A DNA stretch of 64,000 bases from Volucella zonaria (Eukaryota; Arthropoda; Insecta; Diptera; Syrphidae): the NCBI GenBank assembly GCA_963966105.1, contig OZ014530.1:244393138-244457137 (forward strand), written 5' to 3'. The notes under the pieces are model-generated. The model was not told the origin of the DNA. It did not search any database and worked only from the letters and a program-made list of their open reading frames with translations. A program made the position numbers and the translations under genes. Below are positions 57,586 through 64,000 of this stretch, one piece after another (the first letter of the stretch is position 1; each line of letters starts with the position of its first letter).

Positions 57586-58038
57586 TGTGGGATAGGTAGC
57601 CAGACCGACGCGGAGATACCCTACTGAATGTACGGCAAACTTATATATAACATACACACATAACTACGTAGAAGACGCATACAATTCATACCCAAAAGAT
57701 GACAGAACAGTGAAATCATCCGTCGCCAAACGGAACGAAGATCAGACGAAATACAATAAAAATCACAAGAGAACATCCGACTGAGCGGTGCATACATAGT
57801 GCAAGCACACGGTAGATGGACCGACGACACCGCGACCAACGAATAAACACGCATATCGAGACAAACAAGCCAGAGTTGACCGTTACCTTTTTAAAAATCC
57901 AGCAAGCAAGTAGAGTAGTATTTGAGTCTTATTTGAACCATTGTGCTGGCCGGTCGCTTTTTGTCTTTTCCCTTTAAATAAATATACAGTATAGCAATAA
58001 AAAGTCGATAGTGTATTCATTGGGATTGAAATCCCACA
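57586..58038. mobile_element. Solo LTR (453 bp) in the host LINE's 3' end
   Basis: Ends TGTGGGAT (57586) and ATCCCACA (58038) are perfect inverted repeats of TG...CA form. TTAA at 57582-57585 and 58039-58042 is the target duplication. It contains AATAAATATACAG and GCAATAAAAAG, possible polyadenylation signals on the plus strand. The LINE tail continues to its right with AATAA repeats. Confidence 0.8.
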
Positions 58039-58079
58039 TTAATGAAATAAATAATAAATAAATAACATTGGAAAAAAAA

Positions 58080-58410
58080 AAATTAGCCTCATCGCTGAAG
58101 ATGATTTTTTGATTTTATGATAGACACGTCGTTGTCTATGATCATTTACCTTCAGCTCCTGGGTCATCGGAAATTTGTACGGTTGCAGGCACAAGTCACG
58201 ATACAAAATTGGCCAAGTTGTGGTCTACGAAAGGCCGAGTTCGTTTTCGTTTGCTGAACCAGTGCGAATAGTCTTCTCGGTAGGACAATTATGGCGACCG
58301 TAAAATGGGCGAAGCGAGCGGAACGGTGCCCGAACAGAACACCAACACCCATTTTGATAAAACAATTTTATCATTTGCACGTGTTGTTGGACGCTATGTG
58401 CGTCCATGGT
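58080..58410 (-). pseudogene. DD41D-type transposase N-terminal scrap
   Basis: The minus strand reads LLKLFYQNGCWCSVRAPFRS, LRPFYGRHNCPTEKTIR, TQELKVNDHRQRR and KIIFSDEANFF, the start of the protein through its first catalytic aspartate. The rest of the element is missing; its left end touches the A-run at 58070. It resembles the widespread insect DD41D pattern (FYRN..SV...RALRP.YGRHNRPTE.TIR). Confidence 0.78.
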
Positions 58411-59034
58411 AATTTGGCAAAACAGAGTAATTAAACGACAGCCAATGTAACAGATGTAGCTTCAATAATATGGCCGCTATCAATTGTCAAAACTTCGGAA
58501 GACCTTTTGCAAGTATCAATTGTAGTGTATCGGTTAGCCCAAATATCATGAGTAAAAATAAAACATGTCTGCGCTCAATTCAATATTATAATACGAGTAG
58601 AATGACTTTATTAGTTCAGTGTACGAAGAAACAAAATACAATATTTTGTGATGCCAAATCGCTATGATTTAGGCAATATCTAACAGAGGGAACATACGAG
58701 TAGTAAAGAATTTTGGACGAATCGGCTCCGCAATAAACTCAGATAACAAAGAGTAACACCTGCCAATCAGCATCTCTTTTCTCTTAGAAAGGCATGAAGA
58801 TGCTCATCATATCAGTCCCGCTCAATGGCGGAGAAGCATGTAAGTTAAGAGGTTGATGAATATACTCTTGATTATTTTGAATGCAAAATTATTGAAAGAT
58901 TTTGGATTCCTTTTGCGTTGACGGGTTTTGGAACAGTAGATATAATTATGAAGTCTACGAGCTACACTAATATGTTGGCCTGTTCGGAAAAGTACGCATT
59001 AGAAGCCTAAAATTGCTACGGTATATAGAGCCGA
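58411..59034. other. No recognisable gene
   Basis: Two TACGAGTA octamers lie at 58592 and 58695. The frame 58470-58667 plus (65 codons) has no motif I can name. Confidence 0.4.
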
Positions 59035-59195
59035 CCAATATAAAAGTTTAAATTCGAGGGGACTTCGATTCTTATCCGAAAGGACAACACAGTAGAGGAA
59101 GACCTTTAGTTAGGTGGAAGTGGAATATAACTTCAACCATCATTTGCTAATCGCAAAAGATTTATTTTTGGTCCCAACAAGTAAGTAAGTTAATC
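59035..59195 (+). pseudogene. RTE-like LINE 3' end scrap
   Basis: CCGAAAGGACAACACAGTAG at 59076 and the following GAGGAAGACC match the ExxPxGQRSRGRP segment of the RTE-like LINEs at 24270 and 46640. The scrap ends with AACAAGTAAGTAAGTTAA, like the AAGTAAGTAAGTA tail of copy 2. Confidence 0.6.
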
Positions 59196-61763
59196 CAAAT
59201 TTAAGCCAAAATATGCTTTTCGGTCTGTTGACCCGATTGCTGACCGAGTAGAAACGCTTCTTTATTGCATTTCTCTTCTGGAATGCATGCGAGGAATTTT
59301 CGAAAAAGTGTCATATTCAGACAGCCTCCAAGACCTAGACATAGAAGTTGACGGTTAACGTACCAATATAGAGCCTTATAAAGTTCGTTATTATATCTTT
59401 CCCTCAGAACTCGGTTTATTCAGACCATATCGAATACCGCTCGAAGGGCTTATCTCTCGAAACCACTTAAGGCAAATTCATCTAATGAAATGACTTACGA
59501 AGCCTACAACCGTGAACTGATCAGAGATTATCAGATTGTTGATATAGGGTTTCAAGTTCTCGCATATTCTGATAGATATAATTTTGTACGCAATATTAAA
59601 GAAACTTATTTCTCTAGAAATGACACAGTTTAAGGGCGTTTCCGTTCCTAAATTTCGTGCAAATGGACCAGAACTTTTGAATACTTTATATGCAGGGGCA
59701 CCTCTGCATGACCCCGGGCGAACTTTTTTTCTTCTTTCTCTTTCCTTCCTAAAAGCTTATGCTCATAAAGTTAGCGAGCAGCTTTCGTCATTCCATGCTT
59801 GTCGGCATAGTGGAGCCTTTGTGGTGCTGGTGTTGTTGAGTCGGCAGATTCGGGATTCCTTATGGATAGCTGACGTTCTCATCACTGGTCTAGATGCTGA
59901 CAGCGTATGGCTTCTCGAAATGTTTTAAAAGATTCTATCAGAAAGGGTCTAGCACTCTCTTGCCATCATTCCACCACAAATTTTCTCAACTAGACTTCTT
60001 CGATATTTGGCTTCTAGATTATGATCAATCTGATTGACAGTCTTTTGATCACGAAATTGATAAGTGTTCTTTTGTGGGTTGAGTAGCAGAAGTTCGTTTT
60101 TTAAGGTGGTTTTGTGCAGGCATTGCTGTTCTTCTATGCCCTCAAGTATTTAAAATTAAATCTCACAAGTACACACTACGTCTTACCTACAGCAATGCTA
60201 TTCTTGTTCGCCAGGTCGAGGAGCTCGTAAAAGTAATCTCTGGTAAAATTATCCGTTTAATTTGCGGGAGTGTATGTAGTTTGTATATTCGAATTCACCC
60301 TTGATTTCGAAGCGGATGGCAATCTTGTTTTCACGCACAAACCTCAAAATCAAGATTTTTTCTGATAACAAATCCACTATTTTTTCTTTCCTTAGAAATC
60401 GCCATCATAACGCTCATAGTTCTTTCGTCCATCCATTTCGTGGACAGCAGTGATATTCCCTTTATGGTTCGCTTAGATCTTGCTATTTCGGTTTGAAATT
60501 AGTCGGTGCAATTTCCGTTTTTCATTTGCTTGGGTCGCCAACAATAAGGTCATTCATATTTATCGCTCTGCAACATGCAGTTGTTTAATCAATTTAGCAG
60601 TTAACCCTACATTTGGAAGAAATCCTTACACACCGATGTGCATTTCTGATTACCACTTAATCCCTCATAAATTTTGTAGAACAGCACCACTTAATATCGA
60701 AGCAGTATATCTGTAAGTAACATGTCTTATACATTCCATTGCAGAAGAGAGCTCTTCAGCGACAATTTTTTCTGTCTACTCATATAAGAAAAACCATCAA
60801 TGTGTCGAAGTAGGGTTGTCTATTTTTACCTACGTTATGTAGTAAGGGTTGATGTCCTCTTTCCCACACCTGTTTTTAAATGAGCTCGGTAAGCTCAATA
60901 GAAGCACCGATTCCAATTTTTCGTATGTACATGTTAACTGACATATGTTCGTATTATGTACATTTCAAACGTTTTTCACTCGATTAGTCATGTGTATCCT
61001 TTTTCAAAAAAAAAATTCCCAAAGCCAACGCGAATTTCTCATTTGGAAGAAAACAAGCAACATCCCTTTTGCATACCCAAATTGCAACATGTCGTGTTTG
61101 TAAAATATTAAATCCAACCTCAACAGAAAAAAATCGATATCGACACACAACCCTACTCAATTTAATGTCAATATAAACTCCGTAGAACCAGGCCATTCTT
61201 TCCCTAAAAGTCATGAACACACAAAGCCTTCATCAAATACCATATCCGTACCATCAATCCTTGAACGTATGCAATAATCGATATGATATTGTCTCGCCTC
61301 ACCCCGATGAGATTTGTATCCAGTTGTTTGTAGATAAATTCGCATATCAAACGGGACACACAGTCACACAGTGATAACAGTGTCTAAGCCAGGATATCTA
61401 TTTAAGAGTGATTTTTTAGATATTATTCTATTTCAAATAAGGTCCTTTTTTTTAGGTGATGTATGTTTATGACGGATTTAAGGGATTCCAAATGAAATGA
61501 GGTTCTCATTTCTAAGCACCCAATTCTTTCTCATAAGCCTTAAGGATTTTGTACGGTGACTGAGATGCGATTTAGTAGGTGTTTATACGGACCAAGGCCA
61601 TGGTAATGAGGAAAACATATGGGTATGCGTTAGAGGTTCCTAATAGGTTTTTAATGTACATAATTGCAACACTGGTTCAAATTTGTCCACGGATATGTAC
61701 GTAGTTATGTCGTTAATCGACACTGATTACACCAAGTACATAGTTTGAAATGGGTTATCAATA
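59196..61763. other. Long stretch without a recognisable gene
   Basis: The longest frame is 59584-59928 plus (114 codons, starting MYAILKKLISLEMTQFKGVS, ending VWLLEMF). It has no domain I can assign, and I would not call it a gene. The remaining frames are under 80 codons. Confidence 0.45.
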
Positions 61764-62968
61764 CCATCTTGATCAAAAAATTTATTCAGAAAATTTAAAG
61801 CACAAGTTTATTCATCTAAATCTACGTATATTGTCCTTTTTAAAATAATACCCATCGACTGCAACACATTTATGCTAGCGCTTGATCCAATCCTCGAAAA
61901 AATTTTTATATTCGGTTTTCGGTATGTCCATCAGTGCTTCCTGCGATTTTTCCATGACATCCTCTCGGCTACTGAAATGCGTTCGCCGTAGTGGTTTTTT
62001 AACTCGATTGAACAGAAAGAAGTCACAGGGAGCCAAATCAGGTGAACTCGGTGGCTGTTGGATGGTATTTGTTGCATTTTTCGTCAAAAAATTACGAATA
62101 ATGATGGCACTGTGCGACGGTGCGCTATCGTGATGCAAAATCCATGAGTTTTCTGCCCACAATTCTGGTCTCTTTTGGCGAATTGCTTCACGCAAACGTC
62201 TCTGGCTTCTGGCAAAAATTCATGATGCACTACACCGTTGTAATCCATGAAAACCGCGAGCAGTGCCTTCTTTTTTGACTGAAAACAACGTGGTTTTTTG
62301 GGTCTCGGCTCATTCACTTGCCTGATGTCTGGATTGCATGTCGTACTCATAAACCCACGTCTCGTCTCCAGTAATGATCATTTTACCTTTTGATGAATGT
62401 GGAATCGGATTCAGCCTCGCAAATCATCTCTTTTGCGACGTCAACACGGTCTCTTTTCTGCATGAAATTGAGGTCTTTTGTAACCTACTTTGCTGATGGT
62501 TAATTTGCGGTTATCGACCAACATTTCTTTTACTTCATCAATGTTTTCGTCGGTTTTCTATGTCGATGGTCTGCCACTGCGTTCATCATCTTCGATTGAC
62601 TCACGACCACTTTTGAATCGCTCGTGCCACTGGTAAACGACCGTTTTCTTTAGAGAATCATTGCCGAAACACTTTTCCAACATTTCCAACGTTCGCGCAC
62701 TATTAAATCCGTTTTTACGCAAAATTTAATACAAGTTCGTTGTTGCAAATTTAAATCCATTTCTAAAATTATAAAAAATTACCAACACACACAGGAATAG
62801 ATGTACCCTTGGATACGTAACTTTTGCAAATGTCAAGCTATGAAGCTAAGATTTAGAGAGAATGTCAACAATGGATTTACCAACTTAACAAAAAAAAAAC
62901 AGAACTCAAATCGGAACAATGAGAGCGCCACACGGTGGTGTCCCCCGGGAACTTTTGGATCAAGGTGG
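61764..62968 (-). mobile_element. Mariner element, family 2, copy 3 (1205 bp)
   Basis: The ends CCATCTTGATCAAAAAATTT (61764) and, inverted, CCACCTTGATCCAAAAGTTC (62968) are flanked by TA at 61762-61763 and 62969-62970. It is the most complete of three copies in this window; the others are at 8923-9909 and 40190-40595. Confidence 0.92.
61808..62760 (-). pseudogene. Mariner family 2 transposase, copy 3
   Basis: The start is the ATG at 62760 (MDLNLQQRTCIKFCVK). The N-terminal part is frameshifted and lacks a segment near 62490. An ITGDETWVYEY-like region lies near 62360-62390. MDYNGVVHHEFLPEA, ENSWILHHDSAPSHSAIIIR (second aspartate) and SPDLAPCDFFLFNRVKKPLR (third) follow, with 34 residues between the last two aspartates. 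The end GQYT-IDLDE is at 61808. All three catalytic parts exist but in different frames. Confidence 0.88.
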
Positions 62969-63886
62969 TAATTTTAATCTACTTGCACCTAGAAAAACAA
63001 ATTATTATACACAAAGAAAAAAAGAGTGCTGCCTACGGAAACAGCCGCATAATGCCAAAAAATTCACCTTAAAGACGTCACCATCATCGGCGACATAATG
63101 ACATAATTTATTTGGATAGTAAACCTTTGCTCCCCGAAGGCTAACTATTATTAGCTCCTTATCGTCTATATAAGACTGTGTAAGCCATGTTATTTAGTAG
63201 TGTACTATTATGCCTGGGAGAATTATGAGTCAGAGATTCAAGTTTCCAACAGCCCACTTAACGCTAAAGACAGCCTGGCTCAATATTAGACTGTTACCAA
63301 ATAGGAAGGTGACTCCAAAAATTTTTTGTACTCTAGATGGGTATAGTAACTATAATCCACCAAATGTCCTTTCAACCGCCGCCGCCAGGACAAGTATTTT
63401 AGCTTCCTCAATCTATAGGCTAGTACCAGCCTGAACAATATTAGTCGCTGATGCAGGAGTTGCTTGATAATTTGATTCCGATGCACCTCTTTTCATGTCA
63501 CGTTCAGCAAATTGAACTAGAACGATGGCGTGAATGCCGAAAAGGCTTTAGACTATTACAGTTATCGTAAACAGGTGGTTAGTTAGAATGCTGCTTTTCA
63601 CGCACTAACTCGGAAAATGGAAATGGTTGAATGGACCCCAGAAGAGGAATAATTCCATGGGCAACTATCGACGAGAGGTTTGAAAAGACGAAAAACCCGT
63701 TAAGCACAACCACTGCGGAGAAAGATCTGCAGGTAAAACTGAAGCTGCAAGTTTCTTAGACACTATCCGATGCCTGGTACAACCAGTGTTCTGGTGAACG
63801 AAAGTTAGTAAGTCTAAGCAAATTTACTGAGAGAAAAGGGTGCCGCGAAATCACGCCGAGCGCAATAACGCCTAATTCCAGAATTT
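62969..63886. other. No recognisable gene
   Basis: Only short frames (63210-63434 plus, 63286-63486 minus), no motif seen. Confidence 0.4.
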
Positions 63887-64000
63887 GGCTTTATTTCGCT
63901 TTGTAAAAGTGAAGTAAGGCCGAATATTAGCGATCGGCTTTATTTCACTTTGTGAAAGTGAAATACTCCCGAACTGGCCTTATTTCACGTTTCATTGTTT
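63887..64000. repeat. Tandem repeat at window end, 40-49-bp units
   Basis: Units start GGCTTTATTTCGCTTTGT at 63887, GGCTTTATTTCACTTTGT at 63936 and GGCCTTATTTCACGTTTCAT at 63976. Unit 2 holds a perfect hairpin TTTCACTTT-GTG-AAAGTGAAA. The array continues beyond the window. Confidence 0.8.

Larger units (their letters stand above)
47663..58080 (+). mobile_element. Host LINE with PHD-finger ORF1, interrupted by five inserts
   Basis: One plus-strand LINE can be followed in pieces: 47663-48206 (leader and ORF1 start), 50525-50786, 52055-53109 (rest of ORF1, endonuclease), 55691-57585 (reverse transcriptase) and 58039-58075 (tail with AATAA repeats). The inserts are a jockey-like LINE (48207-50524), a mariner (50787-52054), a maT element (53110-55690) with an LTR inside it (53896-55339), and an LTR (57586-58038). 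It is a sister of the LINE at 12361-15048. Confidence 0.85.

Noticed and set aside
59584..59928. 114-codon open frame as a host gene
   Set aside because: No motif, no splice context or upstream signals that I can see; chance or TE origin is as likely.

Overview
This window is eukaryotic DNA made almost entirely of decayed, nested transposable elements. I recognise no host protein-coding gene, rRNA or tRNA gene. The set of families points to an insect and most likely a fly: mariner elements, DD41D 'rosa'-type elements (first described in a tephritid, from memory), a maT-type DD37D element, an ITmD37E-type element, a P-like element with part of a THAP domain, Ty3/gypsy and copia retrotransposons, and jockey-, CR1-, R1- and RTE-like LINEs. 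AT-rich filler with ACATACAT/ATGTATGT palindromes fits a dipteran. A tephritid is my guess, not something the sequence proves.

Layout. 0-4 kb: integrase remnant, a nearly full-length mariner (362-1647), a LINE endonuclease scrap and a DD41D element. 4-8 kb: no recognisable gene. 8-10.5 kb: a CR1-like LINE scrap, then an R1-like LINE split by a deleted mariner. 11.4-16.3 kb: a P-like transposase split by a CR1-like LINE. 16.4-22.2 kb: a gypsy pol/gag and then a copia pol, both minus strand. 22.3-28.7 kb: an RTE-like LINE, then a second LINE with ORF1 and ORF2. 28.8-36.3 kb: small LINE scraps, a DD41D element, an ITmD37E-type element and an integrase scrap with a mariner in it. 36.3-39.1 kb: a fairly complete minus-strand LINE. 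40.2-43.6 kb: a gypsy gag/protease remnant split by a DD41D element that itself holds a tRNA-derived SINE. 44.5-47.6 kb: another RTE-like LINE and a DD41D remnant. 47.7-58.05 kb: one plus-strand LINE with a PHD-finger ORF1, interrupted by a jockey-like LINE, a mariner, a maT element (itself split by an LTR) and a second LTR. 58-64 kb: scraps, a mariner (61764-62968) and a tandem repeat running off the window end.

No element looks autonomous: nearly every reading frame carries stops, frameshifts or deletions, and several reverse transcriptases have lost a catalytic aspartate. The order of insertion can be read from target-site duplications and from frames that resume across the inserts. The least expected signal is the 8-mer TACGAGTA. 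It recurs 13 times, and in two mariner copies it is exactly a 6-bp insertion at a TA. It could be an excision footprint of the mariners here whose ends read TA-CGAGG. Overall this looks like heterochromatic or pericentromeric DNA and could be a small-RNA-producing TE graveyard, which sequence alone cannot show.
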